A stretch of 64,000 bases of DNA from Burkholderiales bacterium PBB2 (GTDB lineage: Bacteria; Pseudomonadota; Gammaproteobacteria; Burkholderiales; Burkholderiaceae_C): NCBI GenBank assembly GCA_002255955.1, contig NKIM01000012.1, forward strand, positions 1 to 64,000, read 5' to 3'. The translations under genes were made by a program, and so were the position numbers. The notes below the pieces were generated by a model. It saw only the letters and a program-made list of their open reading frames with translations, ran no database searches and was not told the DNA's origin. This document shows, in pieces, positions 11,426 through 21,082 of this stretch. Positions within the stretch are counted from its first letter, which is position 1. Each line of letters opens with the position of its first letter.

Positions 11426-12484
11426 ATGAGCGCAACATTTCCTATCCTGGACCGACCCATTCGATTTGCTTTGGTTGGCTGCGGCCGTATTGCCAAGAAC
11501 CATTTCGAAGCTCTTGCCAAACATCGAGATCGTGCGGAATTGGTTGCGGTGTGTGACATCTTGCCCGAGGCCTTGGCTGCAGCAACGGCCGCGACAGGTG
11601 CTAGGGGTTTCAGCAGTTACACGCAGATGTTGGCCGAAGCTGAAGCAGACATCGTCGTGTTGACCACGCCCAGCGGCCTTCATCCGCTACAAGCGATTGA
11701 AGCGGCTCGTGCAGGATTTCACGTGCTGAGCGAGAAGCCGATGGCCACGAAGTTTGAACAAGGCATGGCCATGGTTCAGGCTTGCCGTGACGCAGGGGTC
11801 AAGCTTTTTGTGGTGAAGCAAAATCGCTTGAACACCACCGTGCAATTGGTCCGCAAAGCTATCCAGCAAGGCCGTTTCGGCCGCATTTTTATGAGCACTG
11901 TGAATGTGTTCTGGACCCGCCCTCAAAGTTACTACGACGCAGCCAAATGGCGCGGTCGTTGGGATCTGGATGGTGGCGCCTTCATGAATCAAGCCAGTCA
12001 CTACGTGGACCTCTTGGACTGGCTGGTTGGTCCCATCGACAGCGTGCATGCATACACGGCGACGTTAGATCGTGATATCGAAGCGGAAGACACAGGGGTA
12101 CTCAGCGCGCGTCTTCGCCATGGAGGCCTAGCCTCCATCAATGTGACTATGTTGACCTATCCTCAAAATCTGGAAGGGTCGATCACCATTCTTGGCGAGA
12201 AGGGCACGGTGAAGATTGGCGGGACGGCAGTGAACAAGATCGATCACTGGCAGTTTTCCGATCCGCATCCGGACGATGAATTGATTAAGGCTGCGAGCTA
12301 CGACACAGGCAGTGTCTACGGCTTTGGTCACCCGCTCTATTACGACAATGTGATCAAAACCCTGCGTGGTGAGGCCAGCGCTGAGGTCGACGGTTATGAG
12401 GGCTTGCGATCGCTTGAAGTCTTGGTGGCCGCTTATCGCAGCGCAAGAGATGGACAGCGCGTCGGCCTTCCCCTGGTGTTTTGA
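11426..12484 (+). CDS. wbpB: Gfo/Idh/MocA oxidoreductase, WbpB-like (UDP-GlcNAcA 3-dehydrogenase)
   Basis: [29 protein letters not shown]; followed by WbpD- and WbpE-like genes. Confidence 0.85.
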   Translation: MSATFPILDRPIRFALVGCGRIAKNHFEALAKHRDRAELVAVCDILPEALAAATAATGARGFSSYTQMLAEAEADIVVLTTPSGLHPLQAIEAARAGFHVLSEKPMATKFEQGMAMVQACRDAGVKLFVVKQNRLNTTVQLVRKAIQQGRFGRIFMSTVNVFWTRPQSYYDAAKWRGRWDLDGGAFMNQASHYVDLLDWLVGPIDSVHAYTATLDRDIEAEDTGVLSARLRHGGLASINVTMLTYPQNLEGSITILGEKGTVKIGGTAVNKIDHWQFSDPHPDDELIKAASYDTGSVYGFGHPLYYDNVIKTLRGEASAEVDGYEGLRSLEVLVAAYRSARDGQRVGLPLVF

Positions 12485-13083
12485 CTATGGCTTACTGGAA
12501 GCATGAAAGCGCCATCGTGGATGAGGGCGCTGAGTTGGGTGAAGGCACCAAGGTTTGGCATTTCGCGCACGTGAGTCCGGGCGCGAAAATTGGTGCTCGC
12601 TGCGCGCTGGGGCAAGGTGTGTACGTAGGCAATGACGTGCAAATTGGTGACAACGTACGCATCCAAAACAATGTGTCGGTGTACGACGCCGTAACGCTTG
12701 AAGACGACGTGTTCTGCGGTCCGAGCATGGTGTTCACCAATGTGTACAACCCTCGTGCCGCCGTGGCGCGCAAGAACGAGTACCGTCGCACCCTCATCCG
12801 GCAAGGCGCGACCTTGGGTGCGAATTGCACCATTGTGTGTGGCAACACCGTGGGTCGGTATGCCTTTGTCGGCGCAGGTGCCGTCGTGCAAAAAGACATT
12901 CCAGACTTCGCGCTTGTTGTCGGGGTTCCGGCTCGGCGCATTGGTTGGATGAGTCGCTTTGGTGAGCGGTTGGAGTTGCCCTTGCAAGGTCATGCCGAGA
13001 CAACATGCCCGCATACGGGCGATCGCTATCGCTTGCAGGGCGACTCGTGTGAATTGGTTGAAGTGGGAAAAGATAAGCAATGA
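12481..13083 (+). CDS. wbpD: Hexapeptide-repeat N-acetyltransferase, WbpD-like
   Basis: Left-handed beta-helix repeats ([35 protein letters not shown]); start may be 12487. Confidence 0.88.
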   Translation: MTMAYWKHESAIVDEGAELGEGTKVWHFAHVSPGAKIGARCALGQGVYVGNDVQIGDNVRIQNNVSVYDAVTLEDDVFCGPSMVFTNVYNPRAAVARKNEYRRTLIRQGATLGANCTIVCGNTVGRYAFVGAGAVVQKDIPDFALVVGVPARRIGWMSRFGERLELPLQGHAETTCPHTGDRYRLQGDSCELVEVGKDKQ

Positions 13084-14186
13084 GCAATTTGCCGTTCATC
13101 GACCTCAAGGCTCAATACCTGGCCTTGAAGTCCAGCATTGATGCGCGTATCCAGGCTGTTTTGGATCATGGGCAGTACATCATGGGGCCGGAAGTTAAAG
13201 AGTTGGAAGAAAAACTCGCGGCCTACGTTGGCTCCAAGCACTGCGTCACGGTGTCGAGTGGTACAGAGGCTTTGCTGATCGCCCTCATGGCGCTGGATTT
13301 GAAGCCTGGTGATGAAGTCATCACCACGCCGTTCACATTTGCAGCTACGGCCGAGGTCATTGTGCTTCTCGGTGGCGTTCCGGTGTTCGTTGATATTGAA
13401 CCTGACACCTGCAATATCGATGTCACCAAGATAGAAGCAGCCATCACTTCCCGCACTCGTGCCATCATGCCAGTCAGCCTTTACGGGCAGGTGGCTGATA
13501 TGGATGAGATCAATGCCATTGCAGCCCGTCACGGCAATTTGCCAGTGATTGAAGACGCGGCCCAGAGTTTTGGTGCCAGCTATAAGGGCAAAAAGAGCTG
13601 TGGCCTATCAACCTTTGGAGCTACCAGCTTTTTTCCTAGCAAGCCCTTGGGGTGCTACGGGGATGGCGGCGCTTTGTTCACTGATGACGATGCGCTCGCT
13701 CAAGCGGCCCGAGAGATTCGGGTGCACGGACAAAGCCAGCGCTACACCCACACGCGCTTGGGTGTGGGAGGGCGTATGGACACTTTGCAGTGCGCCGTTG
13801 TGCTGGGCAAGCTTGAACGCTTCGATTGGGAAATCGAGCAGCGTCTGCGTTTGGGTGATCGCTATCAGCATCTTCTGAGTGATTTGCCGGTTCAGCGCCT
13901 GGCCGTTCGACCGGATCGGAATTGCGTTTGGGCGCAGTTCACGGTCATCCTGAATGACCGTCCCAAGGTGCAGCAGGCTCTCCAGGCTGCGGGCATTCCG
14001 ACGGCGATCCATTACCCCCGCCCTTTGCATCTGCAGCCGGCATATCAGTCATACGGGCAGGGCTTGGCTCACCCGCACAGCGAGTTGGCGGGTCAGCGGG
14101 TGATGAGCTTGCCCATGAGCCCCGACCTTACCCAAGAGCAACAGGATCGAGTGATCGCTGAGTTGACCAAGGCCTTGAAGGCGTGA
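13080..14186 (+). CDS. wbpE: DegT/DnrJ/EryC1 aminotransferase, WbpE-like
   Basis: [60 protein letters not shown]-lysine region. Confidence 0.9.
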   Translation: MSNLPFIDLKAQYLALKSSIDARIQAVLDHGQYIMGPEVKELEEKLAAYVGSKHCVTVSSGTEALLIALMALDLKPGDEVITTPFTFAATAEVIVLLGGVPVFVDIEPDTCNIDVTKIEAAITSRTRAIMPVSLYGQVADMDEINAIAARHGNLPVIEDAAQSFGASYKGKKSCGLSTFGATSFFPSKPLGCYGDGGALFTDDDALAQAAREIRVHGQSQRYTHTRLGVGGRMDTLQCAVVLGKLERFDWEIEQRLRLGDRYQHLLSDLPVQRLAVRPDRNCVWAQFTVILNDRPKVQQALQAAGIPTAIHYPRPLHLQPAYQSYGQGLAHPHSELAGQRVMSLPMSPDLTQEQQDRVIAELTKALKA

Positions 14187-14196
14187 CCCTCGCGAG

Positions 14197-15441
14197 ATGC
14201 GCTCTGGTCTGCTGAGGTCCACCCTGACCCTGCTGGCCGGGGGCGTGCTCGCCCAGGCTCTGCCCTTGTTGCTGGGGCCTTGGCTGACGCGGATCTACAG
14301 CCCGGAGGAGTTTGGCCAGTTCGCCAGCGTGTGGGCGCTGGCGGCCAATTTGGCGGCGGTGGCCTGCGCCCGCTATGAATTCGCCCTGCCGCTGGAGACC
14401 GAGGAGGCGGACGCTGCGGTCCTGATGGCTTTGTGTGCCCGGCTCTTGCTGGCCATGACTGGTGTGGCGGCGCTGGTGGGCTTGATCATGGCTTGGCTCG
14501 CAGAGGCTGGGCAGGGCCCGGCCTTGCTTTTGCCATTGGCGGTACTGGCGGGCGGGCTGAGCCAGTGGCTCACACTTTGGGCCAGCCGGGTAGGGCGCTT
14601 CAGTGCCACGGCCCTGGCCCGCGTGCTGCAGTATGGCGGCGCGGCGCTGTTGCAGCTGGGTCTGGGGCTGCTGGCCTTCGGGGTTTGGGGCTTGCTGCTC
14701 GGGCCCATTGTTGCGGGTATCGCTGCGGCCCTGGTCTTGGCCCGGCCGGCGCCGGCCGGTGGCTGGCGGATGCTGTGGCGCCAGCCCTGGGCGGATCTGC
14801 GGGCCATGGCGCGACGCCATCGCGAGTTCCCTCTGCTCAACACGCCCCATGCCTTTGCCGGGGCCTTGCAGGACAGCTTGGCGCTGTTTTTGTTGGTGTG
14901 GTGGCTCGGTGATGCCTCGGCCGGCTTTTGGGCCTTGGCCCTGCGATATCTGAAGGCGCCGGCAGGTTTGGTGGGCAGTGCCTTGTCGCAGCCGCTGTAC
15001 ACCCGCTTGGTGGCCTTGCAAACCGTCGAACAGGCGCGTCAGCTGGTGCAGCGCCTGCTGCTGCTGCTGCTGGCCCTCGGCATGAGTCTGGCGGCCCTGC
15101 TGATGGTCTGGGGGCCTGACTTGTTTGTCTGGCTCTTCGGCGAGCGCTGGCGGGAGGCCGGGCAATTGGCCCGCGCGCTCGCGCCCTACATTGCCTTGCA
15201 TTTCGTCGCATCGCCACTGTCGGTGGCCACACTGGCCTGGGGGCAGCAGGCCTGGGCGCTGCGTCTGGCGCTGTGGGGGCAGCTGGCCTTTGCCTTGGGC
15301 TTGGGCCTGGGCCTGTTCTGGGGGGGGGTGATCGGCGCGGCCTGGGGGGTGTCTGCGATGATGTCGGCTTACTTCACGTACTTTTTCCTGGCCTTGCCCG
15401 CCCGCGCTGCCGTGGTTCCGGCGCGTGCGAGCTTGAGTTGA
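14197..15441 (+). CDS. Polysaccharide flippase/transporter (Wzx-like, MATE/MOP superfamily)
   Basis: About 12 hydrophobic segments; N-term GGVLAQALPLLLGPWLTRIYSPEEFGQFASVWALAANLAAVACARYEFALPL typical of lipopolysaccharide flippases. Confidence 0.82.
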   Translation: MRSGLLRSTLTLLAGGVLAQALPLLLGPWLTRIYSPEEFGQFASVWALAANLAAVACARYEFALPLETEEADAAVLMALCARLLLAMTGVAALVGLIMAWLAEAGQGPALLLPLAVLAGGLSQWLTLWASRVGRFSATALARVLQYGGAALLQLGLGLLAFGVWGLLLGPIVAGIAAALVLARPAPAGGWRMLWRQPWADLRAMARRHREFPLLNTPHAFAGALQDSLALFLLVWWLGDASAGFWALALRYLKAPAGLVGSALSQPLYTRLVALQTVEQARQLVQRLLLLLLALGMSLAALLMVWGPDLFVWLFGERWREAGQLARALAPYIALHFVASPLSVATLAWGQQAWALRLALWGQLAFALGLGLGLFWGGVIGAAWGVSAMMSAYFTYFFLALPARAAVVPARASLS

Positions 15442-15487
15442 GCCCTTCGTCCGTTTTGTTCCGCCGTTCTGCTTGCTTGATCGAGAG

Positions 15488-16138
15488 ATGAACCGACCTT
15501 CCCCGTCCCCTGACACCTTGCCTGCCGCGCCCCTGTGGCGGCGCGCCTGGCAGCCGCTCAAGTTGCTGGCCTCGCGCCTGTGGGGCACGCGCATGGTCTG
15601 GGGCTTTGTGCGCGGTGACGGGGTCTTTCTGCCCAACACCCGCATCAGCAACACCAGCGAGGTGTTCGACCGGCCGGCGCTGGATGTGGGCGACCATGTG
15701 TTCATCGGCCACTTCAGCGTGCTCGATGCCAGTGGCGGGCTGCACATCGGCGAGGGCTGCCAGATCGGCTTTTTCACCGGCTTGTTCAGCCACTCCAGCC
15801 ATGCGGCCATCCGCCTGTATGGCCGGGCCTATGTCAGCACGCCCGTGAAGCAGGCCTATTTCAAGGCACCGGTCTCGCTCGGCCCCTATTGTTTTGTCGG
15901 CGCCCATGCCACGCTGCTGCCCGGCACCCGGCTGGGCAAGGGTTGCATCGTGTCGGCCTACTCGCTGGTCAGCGGTGAGTTCCCGGATTTCGCCATCATC
16001 GCGGGCAACCCGGCCCAGCAGGTCGGTGATACGCGGCGCATGGACGCGCGCCTGCTGGCCCAGCACCCGGAGCTGCAGCCGCATTACCTGGCCTGGGCTG
16101 GCGCCTTGCCGAATGCCGTCGACGAGGTGCATGCGTGA
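15488..16138 (+). CDS. Hexapeptide-repeat acyltransferase (WbbJ-like)
   Basis: VGDHVFIGHFSVLDASGGLHIGEGCQIGFFTGLFSH...GPYCFVGAHATLLPGTRLGKGCIV. Confidence 0.82.
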   Translation: MNRPSPSPDTLPAAPLWRRAWQPLKLLASRLWGTRMVWGFVRGDGVFLPNTRISNTSEVFDRPALDVGDHVFIGHFSVLDASGGLHIGEGCQIGFFTGLFSHSSHAAIRLYGRAYVSTPVKQAYFKAPVSLGPYCFVGAHATLLPGTRLGKGCIVSAYSLVSGEFPDFAIIAGNPAQQVGDTRRMDARLLAQHPELQPHYLAWAGALPNAVDEVHA

Positions 16139-17232
16139 GTGAGTTGAAGGCCTTGCGCCTGGTCTTGATCGGTGATGGCGAGAGCCCGCACCTGCTGAAA
16201 TGGGCGCGGGCGCTGGCGCCGCAGGTGGAGCTGTGGGCGGCGTCCTCGCGGGGCTTTCTGCCCGAGTTCGAGGCCTTGCTGCCGGCGGCGCGGCGCTATG
16301 CGATGAACACCGACCCGGCCCATGCCGGCGGCAATGTGGCCTTGCTGAAGCAGCTGCCGGCGCTGGCGGAATGGCTGACCCGTGTCGATGCCGATTGGCT
16401 GCATGCGCATTACCTGACCTCGCACGGCACCCTGGCCTGGATGGCCCGGCGCGGCTGGCGCCTGCGCGCCCGCATCGCGGGCTCGGCCTGGGGCAGTGAC
16501 ATCCTCGTCACGCCCGAGCAGAGCTGGCCTTACCGCTGGCTCACCCGCAAGGTCTTGAAGGCCTGCAGCGTGTGCACCTCGGATTCGCAGCACATGACGG
16601 CCCGGATGAAGGACTTGGGGGCAGGGGAGGTGATGACCTTTCCCTTCGGCCTGGAAGCCATGCCCAAGCCGCCGGCTCGCAAGCAGCCCTGGCTGTTTTT
16701 TGCCAACCGGGGGCTGGAGCCCATTTATCGGCCCGAACGCGTGATCGACACCTTCGCGGCCATTGCCCGGCAGCAGCCGGAGGCCCAGCTGGTGATCGCT
16801 AACGATGGCTCGCTGCGTGCGGCCTTGGAAGCTCAAGCGCAGGCCCTGGGCGCCGATCTGGCCGGGCGCATTCAGTTTGTCGGTCGCCTGGACGCCAAGC
16901 GCCAGGCCGAGCAGTACGCCCGCGCCCGCTGGTATCTGAGCTTGCCGCAGAGTGATTCGGTGGCGGTGTCGGTGCTGGAGGCCATGGCCCATGGCTGCGT
17001 GCCAGTGCTCTCGGATCTGCCCGCCAACCACGAGCTGCTGCCAGAGCCTGGCCGCGGCCTGATCCTGGACCCAGAGAACGAGGCCGCCCGCGAAGCCTTG
17101 CCGGGCCGTTTGCTGGCGCTGGACCCCGCCGCGGCGGCAGCCGCCAACCGCGACTGGGTGGCCCGCCATGGCTTGTTTGCACCGGCGGTGCAGCGCTTCC
17201 TGACCCGATTGAAAGAACTGTCTGCCCCGTGA
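16135..17232 (+). CDS. Glycosyltransferase family 4-like
   Basis: GT-B C-terminal pattern (SLPQSDSVAVSVLEAMAHGCVPVLSDLPANHELL). Confidence 0.85.
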   Translation: MSELKALRLVLIGDGESPHLLKWARALAPQVELWAASSRGFLPEFEALLPAARRYAMNTDPAHAGGNVALLKQLPALAEWLTRVDADWLHAHYLTSHGTLAWMARRGWRLRARIAGSAWGSDILVTPEQSWPYRWLTRKVLKACSVCTSDSQHMTARMKDLGAGEVMTFPFGLEAMPKPPARKQPWLFFANRGLEPIYRPERVIDTFAAIARQQPEAQLVIANDGSLRAALEAQAQALGADLAGRIQFVGRLDAKRQAEQYARARWYLSLPQSDSVAVSVLEAMAHGCVPVLSDLPANHELLPEPGRGLILDPENEAAREALPGRLLALDPAAAAAANRDWVARHGLFAPAVQRFLTRLKELSAP

Positions 17233-18500
17233 AGATCCTGCTCATCAACCATTACGCCGGCTCACCTCAGCACGGCATGGAGTTCCGCCCCTTCTACCTG
17301 GCGCGGGAATGGGTGCGCATGGGTCACCAGGTGCTGATCCTGGGTTCGGTGAAATCCCATGTGCGCGCCAGCGAGCCGCAGCCGGGCGTGCAGATCATCG
17401 ACGGCGTGCATTACTGCTGGTATGACACGCCCGAGTACCAAGGCAATGGGCTGGGGCGCTTGCGCAATATCGGGTCCTTTTGCCGCCAAGTCTGGGGCGA
17501 TGGCAAGAACCTGGCCGAGGGTTTCCAGCCCGATGCGGTGATCGCGTCCAGCACCTACCCCATGGACATCTGGGTGGCGCGCAAGATTGCGCGTCTGGCC
17601 CGCGCGCAGCTGGTCTACGAGGTGCACGACCTCTGGCCCCTGTCGCCGATCGAGCTCTCGGGCATGTCGCCGTACCATCCCTTTGCCATGCTTTGCCAGA
17701 AGGCCGAGAACGACGCTTACCGCGATGCCGATGTGGTGGTCTCCATGCTGCCCAAGGTGCATGAGCACATGGCCGCCCATGGCCTGGATCTGGGCAAGCT
17801 GCACATCGTGCCCAATGGCATTGCGCTGGATGAGTGGTCCGGCACGGCGCCGCCCGCGCCGCTGGAGGGCGAGCTGGCCGCGCATCTGGATGCCTTGGCG
17901 GCGCAGGGCCTGCTGGTGCTGGGCTATGCGGGCTCGCACGGCCTGCCCAATGCGCTCGATGTGCTGCTCGACGCCGCCCGCCTGCTGCAGCAGGCGCCCG
18001 AGGGCAGCCCGGCTCGGCGTGTGGCCATCGTCATGGTCGGCGGTGGCCACGAGAAGGCCCGCCTGCAGGCCCGCGTGGCGGCCGAGGGCCTGAGCCAGGT
18101 GCGCTGTTTCGATGCCATCCCCAAGGCCCAGATCCCCGCCTTGCTGGCTCGCTTTGACATCGCCTACATCGGCTGGCAACGCACGCCGATCTACCGCTTC
18201 GGCATCGCACCCAACAAGCTGATGGATTACATGATGGCGCGCCGGCCCGTGCTGCATTCGGTGGAGGCCGGCAACGACCCGGTGCGCGAAGCGGGCGCCG
18301 GCCTGACCGTGCCGCCGGAGGACGCGCAGGCGGTGGCCGATGGCGTGCTGCGCCTGGCGGCCCTGAGCGCGGCGGAGCGCGCCGCCATGGGCGAGCGTGG
18401 CCGCGCTTTTGTATTGGCCGAGCACAGCTATCCGGTGCTGGCGAGGCGCTTTCTGTCTGCTCTGGCGCCTAAGGCTGAGGGCGAGGGGCCACGGCCATGA
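17229..18500 (+). CDS. Glycosyltransferase family 4 (WbuB/WcaI-like)
   Basis: MKILLINHYAGSPQHGMEFRPFYLAREWVRMGHQVLIL; VYEVHDLWPLSPIEL; GIAPNKLMDYMMARRPV. Confidence 0.87.
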   Translation: MKILLINHYAGSPQHGMEFRPFYLAREWVRMGHQVLILGSVKSHVRASEPQPGVQIIDGVHYCWYDTPEYQGNGLGRLRNIGSFCRQVWGDGKNLAEGFQPDAVIASSTYPMDIWVARKIARLARAQLVYEVHDLWPLSPIELSGMSPYHPFAMLCQKAENDAYRDADVVVSMLPKVHEHMAAHGLDLGKLHIVPNGIALDEWSGTAPPAPLEGELAAHLDALAAQGLLVLGYAGSHGLPNALDVLLDAARLLQQAPEGSPARRVAIVMVGGGHEKARLQARVAAEGLSQVRCFDAIPKAQIPALLARFDIAYIGWQRTPIYRFGIAPNKLMDYMMARRPVLHSVEAGNDPVREAGAGLTVPPEDAQAVADGVLRLAALSAAERAAMGERGRAFVLAEHSYPVLARRFLSALAPKAEGEGPRP

Positions 18501-19213
18501 TCCAGCGCCAGACCGAGCTCGACGCCATCGCCCAGCGCTACCAGCGCCGCGCCGCGGCCGGCCTGGGCGATCGCTACAGCTTGCTGCGGCCCGAGGTCTG
18601 GCAGATGCTGCAGGAGCGCCAGCGCGCCTTGCTGCGCGAGCTGGCGGTGCGACCCGGCGCCGTGGCGGACTGGCGGCTGACCGAGGTGGGCTGTGGCGCC
18701 GGTGGCAATTTGCTGGAGTTTTTGCGCCTGGGCTTGCGGCCCGAGCATCTGCAAGGCGTCGAGTTGCTGCCCGAGCGGCACGCCGCTGCGCGCGAGTTTC
18801 TGCCCGCGGCGCTGCAGCTGCACCTGGGCGATGCCTCGGCGGCGGCCATCGAGGCACAGAGCCAGGACTTGATCCTGCAGTCCACGGTGTTCTCCTCGAT
18901 TCTGAGCGACAGCGTGCAGCAGGCTGTGGCCCAGGCCATGTGGCGCTGGCTCAAGCCGGGCGGCGCCGTGCTCTGGTATGACTTCATCGTCGACAATCCA
19001 CGCAATGCCGATGTGCGCGGCGTGCCGCTGGCGCGTGTGCGGGCCCTGTTCCCTGAGGCGGAGTCCGTCCGCTGGCAACGCCTGACCCTGGCGCCGCCGC
19101 TGGCGCGCTGGGTTTGCCGCCTGCATCCGCAGGCCTACAGCTGGTTCAACAGCATCCCCTGGCTGCGCACCCATGTGCTGGCTGTGATCGAGAAGAAAAC
19201 GTCGTCTGTCTGA
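18497..19213 (+). CDS. Class I SAM-dependent methyltransferase
   Basis: [19 protein letters not shown] motif [15 protein letters not shown]. Confidence 0.82.
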   Translation: MIQRQTELDAIAQRYQRRAAAGLGDRYSLLRPEVWQMLQERQRALLRELAVRPGAVADWRLTEVGCGAGGNLLEFLRLGLRPEHLQGVELLPERHAAAREFLPAALQLHLGDASAAAIEAQSQDLILQSTVFSSILSDSVQQAVAQAMWRWLKPGGAVLWYDFIVDNPRNADVRGVPLARVRALFPEAESVRWQRLTLAPPLARWVCRLHPQAYSWFNSIPWLRTHVLAVIEKKTSSV

Positions 19214-19214
19214 A

Positions 19215-20393
19215 ATGTCCGCCATGAGTGAGTCGCCCCTGCCGTTCCTGCCCTTTGCCTTGCCCGAAATTGGTGAGGACGAGATCCATGAGGTGGTGGA
19301 CACCTTGCGCTCCGGCTGGGTGACCACCGGCCCCAAGGCCAAGCGCTTCGAGCAGGACTTCGCTGCCTTCCTTGGCGAGCCCGAGATCGAGTGCATCGCC
19401 GTCAACTCCGCCACCGCCGGCCTGCATCTGGCGCTGGAGGCCATGGGTATCGGCCCCGGCGATGAAGTCATCACCACCACCCACACCTTCACCGCCACCG
19501 CCGAGGTGGTGCGTTATCTGGGTGCGGACGTGGTGCTGGTGGACATCGACCCCGCGACCCTCAACATCGATCCGCGCCTGGTCGAAGCCGCCATCACGCC
19601 CCGCACCCGCTGCATCATCCCGGTGCATTACGCCGGCCTGGCGGTGGACATGATTGCCATCCTGGACATTGCCCGCAAGCACGGTCTGCGCGTGCTGGAA
19701 GACGCCGCCCATGCCCTGCCCACCACGCTGGAGAAGGAGCTGATCGGCACCATGGGCAGCGACGCCACGGTGTTCAGCTTCTACGCCAACAAGACCATGA
19801 CTACGGGCGAGGGCGGCATGCTGGTGACGCGCAATGCCGAGCTGGCCAAGCGGGCCAAGGTCATGCGCCTGCATGGCATGAATCGCGATGCCTTCGATCG
19901 CTTCACCGCCAAGGTGCCCAGCTGGTACTACGAGATCGTGGCCCCGGGTTTCAAGTACAACCTGACCGATATCGCGGCGGCGCTGGGCATCCACCAGCTC
20001 AAGCGCATCCAGGCTTTTCAGGCACGGCGCGAGCAGATCGCGGCGGCCTACAACGAGGCTTTTGCGGACCTGCCTTTGATCTTGCCGCCCCAGGCGGTCG
20101 AGGGCGATGTGCACAGCTGGCATCTCTATGTGCTGCGCCTCAGCGATGCGGCCAAGATCGAACGAGACGCCTTCATCGAGGCCATGTTCGCCGCCGGCAT
20201 TGGTTGCAGCGTGCACTACATCCCCTTGCATCTGCAGCCCTACTGGCGCGATCGCTACGGTCTGACGCCCGAGCAGTTCCCGCATGCGCAAAAGGCCTAC
20301 GAGCGCAGCTTCAGCATCCCGCTCTACACCGCCATGAGCGATGCCGATGTGCAGCGCGTGATTGCGGCAGTCCGCCGCATCGCCCTCGCTTGA
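19215..20393 (+). CDS. DegT/DnrJ/EryC1 (ArnB/PglE-like) sugar aminotransferase
   Basis: [46 protein letters not shown]. Confidence 0.9.
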   Translation: MSAMSESPLPFLPFALPEIGEDEIHEVVDTLRSGWVTTGPKAKRFEQDFAAFLGEPEIECIAVNSATAGLHLALEAMGIGPGDEVITTTHTFTATAEVVRYLGADVVLVDIDPATLNIDPRLVEAAITPRTRCIIPVHYAGLAVDMIAILDIARKHGLRVLEDAAHALPTTLEKELIGTMGSDATVFSFYANKTMTTGEGGMLVTRNAELAKRAKVMRLHGMNRDAFDRFTAKVPSWYYEIVAPGFKYNLTDIAAALGIHQLKRIQAFQARREQIAAAYNEAFADLPLILPPQAVEGDVHSWHLYVLRLSDAAKIERDAFIEAMFAAGIGCSVHYIPLHLQPYWRDRYGLTPEQFPHAQKAYERSFSIPLYTAMSDADVQRVIAAVRRIALA

Positions 20394-20423
20394 ACGCCTC
20401 GCTGGACCGGATGCTTCACCACC

Positions 20424-21017
20424 ATGGCCAAGCGCTTGTTTGATGTGTTCTGCGCGGGCCTGGGGCTGCTGCTCCTGTCGCCGCTGTGGATCCTGGTGGC
20501 GATCTGGATCAAGCTCGATTCGCCTGGCCCGGTGCTGTTCCGGCAGGAGCGGGTGGGGCGCTTTGGCAAACCGTTCTTCATCCACAAATTCCGCAGCATG
20601 CGGGTGGATGCGCCGGCCTTGGGCCCGCAGATCACGGTCGGGGATGACCCGCGCATCACACGCAGCGGCCGCTTTCTGCGCGCCAGCAAGATCGACGAGT
20701 TGCCGCAGCTCTGGGATGTGTTTCGCGGCGCCATGAGCCTGGTCGGGCCCCGGCCCGAGGTGCCTCGCTATGTGGCGCTGTACACGCCGGCGCAGCGCGA
20801 ATTGGTGCTGTCGGTGCGGCCGGGCATCACCGATCCGGCCTCATTGCAGTTCCGCCATGAGAGCGAGATCCTGGCCCGCGCGGCCGACCCGGAGCGCGAG
20901 TATGTCGAGGTCATCCTGCCCGCCAAGTTGCGCATCGCGGGCGACTATGTGCGAGACGCCAGCGTCTGGGGTGATCTGCGCCTGATCCTGGCCACGCTCG
21001 GCGCTCTGCGCCACTGA
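20424..21017 (+). CDS. Bacterial sugar transferase (polyisoprenyl-phosphate hexose-1-phosphate transferase, PglC-size)
   Basis: KRLFDVFCAGLGLLLLSPLWILVAIWIKLDSPGPVLFRQERVG...FRSMR...SLVGPRPE. Confidence 0.92.
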   Translation: MAKRLFDVFCAGLGLLLLSPLWILVAIWIKLDSPGPVLFRQERVGRFGKPFFIHKFRSMRVDAPALGPQITVGDDPRITRSGRFLRASKIDELPQLWDVFRGAMSLVGPRPEVPRYVALYTPAQRELVLSVRPGITDPASLQFRHESEILARAADPEREYVEVILPAKLRIAGDYVRDASVWGDLRLILATLGALRH

Positions 21018-21082
21018 AGCCGATCTGCGGTCTTTGCTGAATTGCCCAGCCCACCACAATAAAAAGAAACAGAACCTCTGCC

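Noticed and set aside
14128-15810. 560-aa minus-strand ORF
   Set aside because: Opposite the flippase gene; low-complexity Gln/Arg/Pro composition from antisense of hydrophobic codons.
17262-18857. 531-aa minus-strand ORF
   Set aside because: Antisense of the WbuB/WcaI-like glycosyltransferase and methyltransferase; skewed composition.
19146-20585. 479-aa minus-strand ORF
   Set aside because: Antisense of the DegT aminotransferase; no domain recognisable.
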